From positions 2,123,839 to 2,187,838 of the forward strand of contig JANAVB010016200.1 of NCBI GenBank assembly GCA_029216955.1: a stretch of 64,000 nt of DNA. Direction: 5' to 3'. The stretch is from Iris pallida (taxonomy: Eukaryota; Streptophyta; Magnoliopsida; Asparagales; Iridaceae). A program made the position numbers and the translations under genes. The notes below the pieces were generated by a model, which saw nothing but the letters and a program-made list of their open reading frames with translations, was not told where the DNA came from and did not search any database. Below, piece by piece: positions 33,435 to 46,637 of the stretch (position 1 is the first letter of the stretch; each line of letters begins with the position of its first letter).

Positions 33435-35745
33435 CGGAGAAGTGACAACAGTGGAAGAAGCCTCCTTCTTCGAAGATAGTCGCTGTTTAGTGGCCGCCAC
33501 CTTTCTGTGCCTCTTTGTCGGGGGCGATGGGCTCATCTCGACCGACGTCGGCCATTTCTGGTAGGAATCGTCCGGCTTGTCCAAATATGCATCAGACTCT
33601 AGCTCCATGACCAGCTATGCACCCCATGGTACAACGAGACGGGTTATAGTAATGGCATCCCTCGAAGGTTCAAATCGAGTCTACATCAGAAGACTCTGCT
33701 CTCGGTCTTACTTGGGAGGATAGAAGTTCGCTGAATAATAAAACTTAGCGGCAGATTATAAGATGTGCATCTCTGATCGTCACGGAGGAGCCACAAAGTG
33801 CACCCTGGTACAACCTGCATTAAAGTATCGCCAAGCCCGTGTACCATCAAGAAGTCCTCCTTTGAATTTGAGGGAGGTACTGGCATTTGTCAACAACAAC
33901 TGACTGTAACTGAACTGGCTGGCAAATCGTCTCTGTAGGTACGGTTCCAGGAATACCTCGTTATGATTTCGATATACCAAATGAGATGGCCGTATCGATT
34001 GCAACCAACGGAAGGCCTCCTCAGAAAGATTGGAAAAGTGAGTTCTGCCATCCACCAACTCGCTCCCCTCATTGAAGTCTGCATAGGAGGGGATCTTAAA
34101 AATCTCGTACCCATCTAAGTACAATAACGCCTTCCGGCACACATGGACCTCTTGGACTGACCAGACCTGTTTCTGGCAATGACGAAGGAAAGCGTCCATT
34201 GGGCGGACAGACACCTCCGAACAAGGATCCATCAGGGAAGGGTAGTTCAGTATGAGCCATCCCATCAGATAATAGAAGGATAATTCCGACCGACGGAATT
34301 CACCCTTACCATTATATGTACCATCTTTTCCACAAAATATCGTAAATCTCTCTAGAGATTGCACACCATGGCGGAAATAAGGGCTAGCCTATGGCCAAAT
34401 ACAAGCCAGATGGCTGGGAGTATCAAATTTCAGCTCACCCGCTCAAGTGACCTCGAGCCACCCGGGAACACACAATCGTGTAGCCATATCATCAGATATG
34501 CGGCTAGCAACGCCTTAGATGACAACTGGTACGCGTCCTCATAGAAGAAGCTGTAGACAGATGAGGTAGGACGCTGAAGCTCATCAAGCTCGGGATGTTT
34601 CTCCCTCTTCTTTGACATCCGCTCTTCAATGACATCTTGTGCAGAGGCAGAATGGATCCCAAAGGCGTATTGGCTTGGTTTTGTCAGCCCTTGCATAAAG
34701 ATGTGCCTCCTCCAGGAGTGGACGTGGGAAGTGGATCTTTGGCTATCGAAACATTGGCACATTATATAATAGCATAGCAGTTCTCTATAAATTGTCGCCA
34801 TATCAGCATCCTTCTTCTCCAAAGTTAGGAGCTCCTTATTTGTATGAGTGTAGTCTTCATAGGGCTCGGATCCCCAGGGCAGCTTTGAGATAGCATGCAT
34901 CTCGTGAAGTTCCAAGCCCGTTCTCCACAAAGCACGAAGAAGGTTCCAGTGTGTGGGTTGTACATTTCAACCAGCACTAAAAACATAGGCTGGTTTACCT
35001 AGATCCTGTACTGGGTGGCCTTGATGGCATAATAAAGTTCGAGCCTCTTCAGCAAAACTTCGTACTCGGTAAGGACCAACGAAGTCATGTCATACCACTC
35101 ACGGTTGTTGTGGACCAATACATGAGACGGAAGATACCTGGCGGATATAGGCAGTTTGCCTCCAACATCTGGGTGTCGAAAGTTGCAGCTCTAAAGGCCA
35201 AAGACTCTAGGTCTACCTCGTTGGCCGTCTTCCTCGGGTGTAACACCTGCAGAAAAAAGAAGGTCCTCCCCGTACCGCTTTAAATGTATCCTTTTGGCGC
35301 GTGTGGGTCTTCAATTTGAAACATCTAGACACTGCCCTGGCCTGGCTAGGGGTTAGCTTCCAGTCCATCACTCTCTACGAAGAGAGGAAAGCAAACGTAG
35401 AAAGTGGTAGTCGACTATCCATCGCAGGGAGACGCATCTTACGGCCATGAGCCTTGAAGAAATAATCCTTTTTCAGCTGTATGACCCCAGCCTCTTCGCA
35501 TACTACCTTATCTCCGAATAAGAATTATGGTTTTAGGTAGTAGCTGCTTCCCCCATCTCCCCGAAAGAGCTTGCCAGATACTAACATTTTTATGAGGAAG
35601 GCACAATCTTAGGTCACGATCATATCCATCCGCTGACGGGGCTGCCCTGTAGATTTGGTCGTCTTCCTTGGGGTCACGATGTCATTTTCAAAGCTTGAGC
35701 CCACCCTGTCGAATAAGAATTCGTCTGTTGGTGATGTCAGCGTTA

Positions 35746-36176
35746 CTGTGTAAAAGAAACATAAGTATCAACAAAACTTCTAGACATCACTAACACAGAC
35801 AAAAGTCCTAAGACCTAAAAAGGAGACATGACTTTTTATGCGTGCAACATTCTTATGCGCATGAAATTCAAAGCTTTAGTGCATTATTTTGATAGTTTGA
35901 GCTCCATTTTCATGCATGACACAAGTAGGAACACTCACATTGGATAAGGGTACCCATGGGGAGATGAACAAGGCTCTAAACCTCATTTTGGTATATTTTA
36001 TTTGGGGTTTTTGTGTCATTCTTGGAGAAATCCGAGGAGAGCCCACCAAGTGTTTGCCAAAATGACAAAGTGGTCATTTTAGTCTTGTTTTTCAGTTTTA
36101 GGCATTTGGATAGCTTGGTTTTTCATTTAATAGGCATCCTAACTGATTTTCTAGTGTATCTCACTAATATGTATAT

Positions 36177-36179
<3 letters not shown>
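35746..36179. other. no recognised gene
   Basis: AT-rich sequence upstream, on the minus strand, of the PMD remnant. It may be intron or promoter of that gene; no further exon was recognised. Confidence 0.35.
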
Positions 36180-36259
<80 letters not shown>

Positions 36260-36260
36260 T
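36180..36260. repeat. (CA)n-TATA-(TG)n palindrome
   Basis: About 45 bp of CA dinucleotide, then ATATATATG, then about 25 bp of TG dinucleotide, giving an almost perfect inverted repeat able to form a cruciform. Confidence 0.95.
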
Positions 36261-38193
36261 ATATGTGAAGAGGATGTATATGCATGGTTGTGGGTGCATT
36301 TGGGGTACTGTTTTGAGTAATCTGTGATGGGTGTCTTGTTCAGTTGGTGAATATGTAACTTGGGGCAGTAAGGGTTGTGTGCGTACTGCCAAAGAAGATT
36401 TGGGACTGCACTGTGACAGTAGTACGGCTCGGGTTGGCCTTGGGCATGGCAGCAGAGCAGTGGCAGCAGTGCCGTGCATTTGTGGCAACATGCTTAGCAT
36501 GCCCATGGTTTGGTTGGTCAGGGAATAGGCCAATTGGCCTATTCTCCTGACTGTGGCAAGTATCGGGGATTAGTGTCAGTCATATATAAGTGGTATCAGT
36601 CAGTGAGGACTGACTGAATTAGCACTCAGTTGGGTACATAGGATTGGCCACTTTGCCCTTAGGCTTTTGGCCATAGGCTTATATCACTTTGGCCATAAGC
36701 CTTGAGTCGATACCAAGTGTTTGGTCCCTGTTTAAGTAGGGAGTGGGCAAATTGGTTTAGCAGGCTGAGTATGCCATTTTGGGTCAGGCCACTTGGCCAA
36801 AGCCTATGCTCGAGAGAGTGAGTGCATTGAGGCCACTGGCCAAAGCTTGTGTTCGATAAAGAGGGGAGACCACTCTCTTGACAAGGAGGAGGGTCAGTGA
36901 GAAGTTCAGTGTTTCACTATATCAGTGAGTGCAGTAAGTGTATGGTGATTTGAGAGGTTAGTATTAGTCTTTAGTGTTCAGTATCATAAGTGAGTAAGAG
37001 AGATGTATGTGAGTGAAGTATCAGTTAGTGTCATAGGTTTTTGTATCTGGGTGTATGTGTCAGTTTGGATTTGGAAATGTATCAGTACTTGGTTTGTGTG
37101 TGCGTGTCTAAGAATGAGAGTGTTAGTAGAGGATATATGGGAATAATTGGTATCAGTCAGTGTCAGCTAATGTCCTAGGTATTAGTGTCTTGTGTTAGAG
37201 TATCAGTAAGGTTAGGCTCAGAGGTTAAAAATAATGCTTTGGTATCAGTTAATGATTATAGGTTAGGTGGCTAGGTAGGTAACAAAGTGTACCTAATGTT
37301 AGAGGGCAGGATTGCTTAGGCATGGCACTTTATAGCATGCCTTAGCACTTGGCTATGCATTGCAGCCTTGCATTGCTGCATTTGCTAAGCAGCAGTAGCA
37401 GAAAAAATCATCCTTGCAGGTAGCAGGAAACTGCTCTGCACTGTGGCTGCAATGCCATGCAGCAGGACACTTGCCTTGCTTGCCTTGGCCTTGCCTTGCT
37501 TGCATTGTAGCAGCATGCAACATGGCATTGGCAATATACTTACCTGTATTACAGCAGCAACAGCATGGCCTGCAGCAGGGCAATGTACTGGTAATCTTTG
37601 CAGCAGCAGTAGCTGCATTTGGTAGCAGTGGTTTGCCTTGGCAGCAGGGGATCCTGCCCTTACTAGGCTGTGTTGGCCAATTGCCATCGAGCCACTGTTA
37701 TCCTCTAAGTGTAGAGCTTGCTGCACTTGGCAGCAAGCTACATGGCTCTTGGGCAGTGCCCAAGCCATGTGGGGGTGTTGGCTTAGGGATTTACCTATCC
37801 TAAGTGGAGGTAATGATATTACCTAACCTAAGGTAGTGGTTTACCTAATCTAAGGCAATGTTATTACCTAACTAGTATGGTAATAGGAAATTACCTAATC
37901 CAACTAAGTTAAGGTGATTCCAAATTTAGGGTAAGGTAATGGTTTACCAATCAATCCAAGGTAATGGGTAATCTAACTAAGGTGGAGTATTACCTATGAG
38001 GTAGGTAATGGCCTAGTAGGCAATATAAATAGGCTATATGGAGCATGTAGGTAGGTAATGACTTGAAAGGGGGTAACCTAACCTAGATTGACCAGGGTTG
38101 ACCTAGGATGACCAATTTGACTGAAAGTCAACCTTGAGTCAAATTTGACCTAGTTTGCTTATCACACACAAGAAAACCATGTTTAACATTATT
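36261..38193 (+). mobile_element. LTR-derived sequence, probably the same superfamily as element A
   Basis: The style matches element A: repeated GTATCAGT and GTCAGTG words, a GCAGCA/TTGCC-rich block (37360-37760), then GTTGACC-type words (38090-38160) as at 5790-5850. It appears cut off at 38193, where the inverted LTR end E begins. No ORF with a recognisable product is present. Assignment rests on word similarity only. Confidence 0.35.
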
Positions 38194-39550
38194 TGTCACG
38201 ACCCGCACCCATTTTTTTCGGGATACGAGACGTGTCCAAGCTAGCCTACGCCGCAGAGTCGGCGGTAGAACGCTGTCACGGTCATGATGATCAAATAAAT
38301 AAAATAATGCTCATTCACAAAATTAATTTAAATCTACAATATTTCCAAGTTTTACATTTTGCAGAAAAATATAAACTCGTACAAATATTGGAATGACTAC
38401 AACTCATATATCTAGCTAGTCTCTAGGCTTTTGTCTGCAAGTACACTCGTAACTCCCAATGCTAAGTGAAACCACAGCTAACCTGAAAAATATTAGTTTT
38501 CAGTCAGGAATGGAACTGTAGAAGCATGAAAATTTCAGGCGCATCAACTACCCAAGTCAACATGCGCCGAGAATATCATAAAACAGTAAAAGAGTAGCAG
38601 CATAAATGGGCTTTTTATTTCATAAAAAGTTTGTTACATGACTAAAGACTCTCTTTATATAGAAGACTCTTTTTACATAGAAGACTCTTTTTACGAATAA
38701 GAAATAAAAAAAAGCCTAAAGCCTACGCTTCATCCAGGCGCGTCTCAGTCAGGCGCATCTCTTCAGCGTCTCAGCTAGGCGCATCTCTTCAGCGTCTCAG
38801 CTAGGCGCATCTTTTCAGCGTCTCAGTCTGGCGCATCATGAAGTCTCAGCATATGCGCTCTACTTCGACCCGATCAAGTGCTTCGGCTAATGAAGCAGTT
38901 ATTGAGCATAACAAGAACGGGCGATCAACCCCACTCTAGCTGGAGGAAGAGCTCTCCAAAGCCCAAGGAAGATGGGAGCACCATAATTTCGATCTGTGGC
39001 TCTTCCAGCATAACGAAGACGGGACTCGAACATCCCGATCTTTGGATGCAACAGGCACCTTCGGCCTGCATCGGGACCCCGTGATCCTGACTTTTGGATG
39101 TAACAGTCACCTTCACGAGTGTGTACGAAGACAACTCGACGCATCTTCACCCTCGGGAGCGTCTTGTCAACGGAATGTACTCGAGCGAAGAAGTTCATCT
39201 CCATTCGGGAAGACGGGAGAGAACGAGAAACAAACTCTCTCCTTGCTGCTATTTATAGGCCGGGCAAATCAAACCCATGCGCCAAGTGGCGGGCTCTCCG
39301 AATTCCATACAATGAATTTGCATTCATGGTGATGAACCTATCCCTTCGAAATCAGCCCAGTCAACATGCACAATCAAAACATTGGGAACCCAACAGTCGG
39401 GCCTAGGTGGATGCGCCGCATGGCAAATCCCTGTGCCTCCTTCTGATGCGCCCAAAACAGAGATCGAGCCCATGATCCGAGCATTTAATGCTGAGTGACA
39501 GGCTAGACAGAAGCCCATGTGCCTGTCACATCGAACATTTAATGCCGAAT
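38194..39550 (-). mobile_element. element E: minus-oriented LTR end
   Basis: It starts TGTCACGACCCGCACCC and, within 90 bp, carries the AGTCGGCGGTAGAACGCTGTC module shared with D and, inverted, with A. A minus-strand TATA-like CTATATAAAGAG is at about 38655. Short GCGCATCT/AGCGTCTCAG repeats lie at 38735-38835. Where E gives way to the LTR of element T3 is not clear. The GCGC-rich sequence near 39300-39550 already resembles T3. Confidence 0.45.
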
Positions 39551-41373
39551 TGTAATGACCCGCTCCGCCCTAGCGGAACGTCGATTCAAACGGCAAGTGC
39601 AACGACTCAAACGAGCCGTCGACCCAAAGAGTTGGCATCGACCTGATGAAGAATTGATGCAAGGCTTACATTGGCCGCCAAAGATGAATCCCGACTTAGA
39701 CTTTCAAAGGCGCGCTCGGAGTATCGCTCGGCCGATGCGAACATCGCTAAGGTGGGTGGCTCTGATGAACCCGTCTTTGCTTAGCCTAGACACATAACAA
39801 TACGGACACTAATGCTAGAATCGCTAGGCGATAACACCGCGTATGCTAATAAATGACTCAACGCACCTAGCTACGGAAATAATCCCATCTTGTATACTTG
39901 TATAGAATATGGAAAAGAACATAAAAAAAATGTGGGAACTCTCGCACCGCGTTCCACGCTCGTGCTAAGGCACAAGCTTACGTTCAAGTCCCTTATGCGT
40001 TCAACAATGAAACAATGAATGGTTTACAACAATGAAACGGAAGACTATCGACATAGTCGTTCCGAGTAGAGTATAGCAATATGGAAAGACTTCGGGACCG
40101 ATGGGTCGCCAAGGCGATTCCCGTACGGAGAGTTGCATAATGTATGAATGAAAGAATGAACGAATAAGTGAATGAATGAATCAACGAATGAATGAATGAA
40201 TGTATGAATAAATCAATGAATGAACGGACAAGTGAAAGAAAGAAAAGAAAGAATGAGTAAAAGAAAAGAAAGAAAGGAATGGTTAGCGACAGGTATGACG
40301 GGCACGTGCAAGGGGCTCGCTACCCGCGCTGCACGGACGCCAACCTGGTCGATAACGCATTATGGCTAAGGGTTAGCCTACGGCTCGGAGACAGCCGTTA
40401 AGTTAAAACGACAAACAATAAGAAATGGTCGTGGACAATCCCATCGTATACGGGAGGTGGGGAGACATAAGGGGATTCTGTGGCATGATCAAAGGGAGGA
40501 TCGTGGCCGGCCTAGGCGGAATCAAAAATATGGCTTACGGGCTACCTGGGTGCGGGCTTGGCCACCCAGGGGACGTAAGTGCAGGAGCATTTCAAGAGAC
40601 TAACGGGGTGTGTGCCAGCCAGCACCCTACGCTAGTTGAGAAATACCACGACAGGAAGATGTCCAAAATGGCTTGTGGTGCCAACGACCGGTGCATATAG
40701 ATTAAGTGGGCTTTGCTGGTGGCAATCCACGTGCAAGTCCTTGCATTGAAACAAAGTAGTCTAAGTTAACTGAATGAAATACCTTCTGAATAGGCTTGAA
40801 TATAACACACCAAATGAGATCGAGAGTACTTCATGCAAATGAGTTAGAAACACGCCTACGACGTGCTAGGACCTGAGGCAGGGACACGGGCTTGACATTG
40901 AAAGTTTATATGAATTGTTGACTAACTTGGTTTACTTTGGACAGGGAAGGCCGGACGGTAAGTATGGGTAAGTTGTGCATGTATTTCCATGCAACATATC
41001 AAAATCGGTAACACGGGATAGGTTATAAAATATGCAATGAAACTGATCCTAAGGCAAGATTAGAAAGACAATGAATGATAGTCAGGGCACAAAAGTAAAT
41101 AGAACGTGTTTGGTAATGATAGCATTGTGGGCGAGCTAGCCTCCCCACCAGTGCATAACAATGTACTGATAACCCCACAGTCTGCTTGCAGGATGCAGGA
41201 GACGTCACCGGGTGCGGAGCTTCCCTCGAACGTGCTAAGGCGCGGAGCTAGCTCTGGAGCCTTGGAGCGTTGCAAGGAGCTGAAGCACCATATACATGAC
41301 ATAATGTATCGGAACATCGGAACATCGCCATGAATCATTCCATCTTGTAAGCCACTTGGCACGCCTTTTATGT

Positions 41374-41420
<47 letters not shown>

Positions 41421-41659
41421 AGCGATTTGTAATCTCGGCCTAGCACCGCTTGTAAACTTCTTGAATGTCAATAAAGAGTTTGAATTCGCTTCAATTTGTG
41501 TTCATTTACTTTCTGCTGCAAATGGGAACACTCTGTGCGACTCTGTGGCCTAGCTCAAATCGGCCGTTTCTGGACTTAGCCTTGCACGGGCGCAACCTAG
41601 GCCCGTGCGGCATCACGCCTTAGCGAGGACGATCGCTCTTGCGGGAGCGGGGCGTGACA
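39551..41659 (+). repeat. element C 5' LTR
   Basis: Near-identical to the split 3' copy. It contains a (GAAT)n-type stretch (40140-40215), a long (GA)n tract (41380-41416, much shorter in the 3' copy at 60150-60163) and an AATAAA at about 41470. Confidence 0.9.
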
Positions 41660-44600
41660 GATTGATATCAGAGCACGGTTTTACGTCCTTGGACTTCATT
41701 TCGATTCTCTCAGTTTTGAAAGCTCGTTTTGAAATAAAAGAAGTGTACGCTCTCTCTCGTTGTGCCTTGGGATGTTTCATACAATAAGTCTAATATTTTC
41801 AAAAGCTCGTACGAGTACTCAGTTGAATGGGATCGATAGGCGAAGGCCTTTGTGCCAAACCATGACGGACTTAAGTCGGAAGAAAACTAAAATGCTAGAA
41901 GTTAGCAAACGCAAAGGCGTGCTTTAATAACCTTACGCTGACAATGGCGAGCGAGTACACGAGACCGAAGTATAGTTCGAACAGGATGATTATGTATGCA
42001 GTATTTTGGCTAAGTTGTGCGGAGTATCGCGCACCTAGACCTTCTGGTGCGAACGAGTTTGCGCACGAGATCGACTATCGCTCGGACGAGAATAAGTAAG
42101 ACTTAGAACGTATGTTGATAGAGACGCTATTTGACCAACGCTAAAGCGAGCACGGGAGATGGTTCTTAGACTTTGAGGAATGGGCGAACGCGCGATTGAA
42201 CACATCGATTGGGAATCGAATGATCTTTTGAGGATTTGTAGAATGACTTGACTCCGAGTGGTTTATGTGATAGGTTCGAAGAAGAATAAGAGTGAGTGTC
42301 GTTGACTAGTTGAGTGGCTCGAACCCTGAGTGGTGTATGGACGACATAGAAATTGTTCGAGCGAGACTAAAGGATTTACGGATAGAACGAATACGTCGGC
42401 AAGTGATGATATCGCGCAAAGCCTTAGAACGAGTAATGCTTAGTTGGTTGCGACTTTGAGAGTCTCAAACGAGATATCGTTCGGACGAATCATGAATGCG
42501 TAGTACGAATTACGAAACGATTGAATGGAGAATCGAAACGATAAAGTAAATGGGTGTGTTGGTCGAGAAAACGTAGCGAATCGTACATGCGATTTTAAAA
42601 TTTGTCGAATGGATTGAAACTTGAGTTAAGACGAAATACTCAGAGGAGATCGAAGATAGCACGATCGAAAGATAGCGTGCATGGGAAACGTTGATTTGGA
42701 GATACGAGAATGACTAAGGATTTGGAATAGATGTTGCTCGATGAAGAGTTAGCACGCGACAATGTGAATTGAGGAAATTAAGTTACACGACTTGGAATTC
42801 GTTGCAAAAGGAAGATCGTCGGGTTATGTACATCATCGATGGTATTGAGGCGTATCAAAGATCGATGTATAATAACTCGGGGGTACTCTGATTCGATGAA
42901 TGACGATCGTGTTAGAAGTTATTGTTTTGAAGAATGCTATGTTGGAGATTTTGATAGGAATGAACGTTTGGATGAAGAAGGGAAGTGACTTGATTGTTCG
43001 GTGATAACCACAACGACAACGATCTTGTCTTGTGCGAGCGCAACTCCAGCCTCGCATATGCGTCACGTCGGATTTGGGACGATCGTTCCGCGTGACCGTT
43101 GGCATGGTGATTCATGTCCAGCGGGAATGATCGAACTCGAAATACCTTGACATGGCAATTTTGATTGCTACGACTTGTGGTTTGAAGCGAAGACGAATTG
43201 AGGATTGATCAGACGTATAATAGACGGCGAAGTAAAGTCGAGGATTGAGTAGGCCCAATCCGCGTATCGAAAATGAGTAAGTCTAGACGGAACGCAAGAG
43301 TTACGTCCCGATGAGAACGATTATCCCACGGGAATATTGACATGGTGATTCATGTCCGCCGTGGATAATCAGACTTGCGTGAGATCGGGGCGTGACATAT
43401 TGCAAGGCTAGACGACCTTGTGATCGACTACGTGAATTGGATAGGTGAACTATATCAAAACATACTTGAAGAGATAGACTACGATAATTGCTAGTGCGGA
43501 CGCACGATATTAACATGTCGAGGATTTGGTTGAGGATAACCTATCATAGGATGACTTTCCTAACGAGCTCGAACTTGGAGCGGAGAATGTGTTGATGTGA
43601 ATAGGGTGAACGCTGCTTGATGTTTAGAAGTTTGAGTGGAGCGAACTTGGGCAGAAACTCCCGTATAAACGAACAAATGGTTTGACCATAGGATTTGGGG
43701 CGAGCGTCGTGCAACGACCTTGCACGATGAGCCACAGACTTGACTTGTAACTATGACCCTGTGAGATGACCTAGCGGATAGGCGGACGACCCTATGCCGA
43801 GTGATTGAACTTGTGCGATTGACCTTACAGTATCGTCTAGACGGACGATAGACTTGGGCAGCAAGACTTAGAGTAGGACGGGAACAGGGAGTGTGCGTGA
43901 ACGACGACGAGATTGGCCCCAAACAAAGCGAATGATAGGAATGGATGATGCACAAGTAAAGTTGGGATAACTATTGAATCATTGATAGGAAGACGTACTC
44001 GATGATAGTGTAATACTTGGTCTTGAATCGGACGGAAGGTACTTAAGACTTGGTCGACTACGCTAGAGAAGAAGAAATCGTATTGATTTTGTAGACAAGA
44101 ACGCTTGAGAAACTAATCGGATCATCTCGATGACCGAGATAAACGATAGTGAGATGCACACGATTCGGTTTTAAATCGAAGTTAGCAAAACGATCTGCAA
44201 ATCAAAACTATCACGAGTAGCTTGTCCGACTTCGCTAATCGCTAAGCTTGGTTGAAATGTACGTATTCGGGAGACGCCTTGAATATGTTCACGATCCAAA
44301 CTCAGCGATATGATGAACTCGAATGCAGCTGCAAGTGGGTGTTGGGATACGCATGAACGAATGAGTGAGTTTGCCTCAGCCTACGACTCTCGAGTTTGAT
44401 AAATTACAACGCACCTCGTGCGACCGTTTCAGTCCCATAATACGTCGAAATAGCAACCAAGTCGAAAAAATGCGACAATTGAATAAGTACCATCAACTCT
44501 AAAAATGAATAAAAAGTCATTCAATAAAATCGACCAAACGTATGCGTCGCGGAACTTGAAAAGTTATCGAGTATAGTTCGATGCCATCGACGGTAAAGCC

Positions 44601-44707
44601 ATTCGATAAGGATTGTCTAAGAAACGTGACGACACGAGTCAAGGAACGGTAGGATGACCTGCACTCAGGAAGTCTCGAGGACGAGACTTGTTTTGAGTGG
44701 TGTATTA
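41660..44707. other. element C interior, non-coding
   Basis: About 3 kb rich in CG-containing words with no ORF above about 130 codons and no domain. Two related blocks (TGGTGATTCATGTCC at about 43106 and 43339) form an internal repeat. A stretch at about 43386 (GGGGCGTGACA) copies the LTR end. The final CGAGGACGAGAC before 44708 resembles a Del-type end region. Confidence 0.7.
41664..41679 (+). promoter_or_regulatory. element C primer-binding site
   Basis: TGATATCAGAGCACGG begins four bases after the LTR. It matches the tRNA-iMet complement TGGTATCAGAGC with one change. Confidence 0.75.
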
Positions 44708-46241
44708 TGTAATGACCCGCTCCGCCCTAGCGGAACGCCGATTCAAACGGCAAGTGCAACGACTCAAACGAGCCGTCGACCCGAAGAGTTGGCATCGACC
44801 TGATGAAGAATCGATGTAAGGCTTACATTGGCCGTCAAAGATGAATCTCGACTTAGACTTTCAAAGGCGCGCTCGGAGTATCGCTCGGCCGATGCGAACA
44901 TCGCTAAGGTGGGTGGCTCCGATGAACCCGTCTTTGCTTAGCCTAGACACATAACAATACGGACACTAATACTAGAATTGCTAGGCAATAACACCGCGCA
45001 TGCTAATAAATGACTCAACGCACCTAGCTAAGGGAATAATCCCATCTTGTATACTTGTATAGAATATGGAAAAGAACATGGAAAAATGTGAGAACTCTCG
45101 TACCGCGCTCCACGCTCGTGCTAAGGCACAAGCTTACGTTCAAGTCCCTTATGCGTTCTATAATGAAACAATGAATGGTTTACAACAATGAAACGGAAGA
45201 CTATCGACATAGTCGTTCTGAGTAGAGTATAGCAACATGGAAAGACTTCAGGACCGATGGGTCGCCAAGGCGATTCCCGCACGGGGAGTTGCATAATATA
45301 TGAATGAAAGAATGAACGAATAAGTGAATGAATGAATCAACGAATGAATGAATGAATGTATGAATGAATCAATGAACGAACGGACAAGTGAAAGAAAGAA
45401 AAGAAAGAATGAGTAAAAGAAAAGAAAGAAAGGAATGGTTAGCGACATGTACGACGGGCACGTGCAACGGGGACCGCTACCCGCGCTGCACGGACGCCAA
45501 CCTGGTCGATAACGCATTATGGCTAAGGGTTAGCCTACGGCTCGGAGACAGCCGTTAAGTTAAAACGACAAACAATACAAAATGGTCGTGGACAATCCCG
45601 TCGTATACGGGAGTTGGGGAGACATAAGGGGATTCTGCGGCATGATCAAGGGGAGGATCGTGGCCGACCTAGGCGGAATAAAAAATATGGCTTACGGGCT
45701 GCCTGGGTGCGGGCTTGGCCACCCAGGGGACGTAAGTGCAGGAGTATTTCAAGAGACTAACGGGGTGTGTGCCAGCCAGCACCCTACGCTAGTTGAGAAA
45801 TACCACGGCAGAAAGATGTCCAAAATGGCTTGTGGTGCCAGCGACCGGTGCATATAGATTAAGTGGGCTTTGCTGGTGGCAATCCACGTGCAAGTCCTTG
45901 CATTGAAACAAAGTAGTCTAAGTTAACTGAATGAAACACCTTCTGAATAGGCTTGAATATAACACACCAAATGAGATCGAGAGTACTTCGTGCAAATGAG
46001 TTAGAAACACGCTTACGACGTGCTAGGACCTGAGACAGGGATACGGGCTTGACATTGAAAGTTTATATGAATTGTTGACTAACTTGGTTTACTTTGGACA
46101 GGAAAGGCCGGACGGTAAGTATGGGTAAGTTGTGCATGTATTTCCATGCAACATATCAAAATCGGTAACACGGGATAGGTTATGAAATATGCCATGAAAC
46201 TGATCCTAAGGCAAGATTAGAAAGACAATGAATGATAGTCG
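44708..46241 (+). repeat. element C 3' LTR, left part
   Basis: Colinear with 39551-41083 of the 5' LTR up to the insertion of the Tat element after AGTCG. Confidence 0.9.
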
Positions 46242-46637
46242 TGTAGGCCTCAAAAATAATAGTCATGCTGAGTTGATCAGAACTGAGTCTCAAAGTCACG
46301 CAGAAGTGATCAGGACAAATGTTTAAAAATCACGCTAGTGACAGCTCATCATTTGTCAGAAATTTCATCATGACTGACAGCACGTCAGTCGAAGAATGTC
46401 TCCTCGCATGCCACGTATTCACAGAACTCGAGAGATCACAGCCGACTATTGCGTGATTTTCGAAATCTTCTTCAACAAGACTCAGCCGTCGTCAAGTTGG
46501 CGTACCAAAAGAGCTTCTTGTCATTTAATGCGACTGACAAAAGTAATCACTGTCAGAGATTTTGTGTCAGTCAAGGCACGTCGGATCAAGACAGCTGGCA
46601 GTCCTACCTCAATCGAGCGTGGATTATGTTCCTTCCC

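Larger units (their letters stand above)
31689..35745 (-). pseudogene. plant mobile domain (PMD) gene, spliced, degraded
   Basis: PMD proteins (aminotransferase-like plant mobile domain) occur both as host genes and inside plant transposons. Minus-strand pieces at 34930-34430 (AAYLMIWLHDCVFPGG) and 34364-33780 (THFSNLSEEAFRWLQ, then EPYLQRRFASQFSYSQ) match the PMD core. Downstream lie a Ser/Lys-rich nuclear-type stretch (PPTKRHRKVAATKQRL), an acidic low-complexity stretch, and a coiled coil (EDFEKNVEEAIKKELELL) ending at about 31689. Introns lie at 33355-33434 and 33054-33125. An exon may start at 35745 after TTTTACACAG. Stops (for example at 33780 and 31827) and frame changes near 34430 break the reading frame. 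Confidence 0.65.

Noticed and set aside
37353..37826. Ala/Cys/Gln-rich ORFs on both strands
   Set aside because: Artefacts of GCA/TGC-rich low-complexity LTR sequence.
41660..44707. Hidden gag-pol in element C
   Set aside because: I looked for gag, protease and RT motifs in both strands of the interior and found none; longest frames are about 130 codons without domains.
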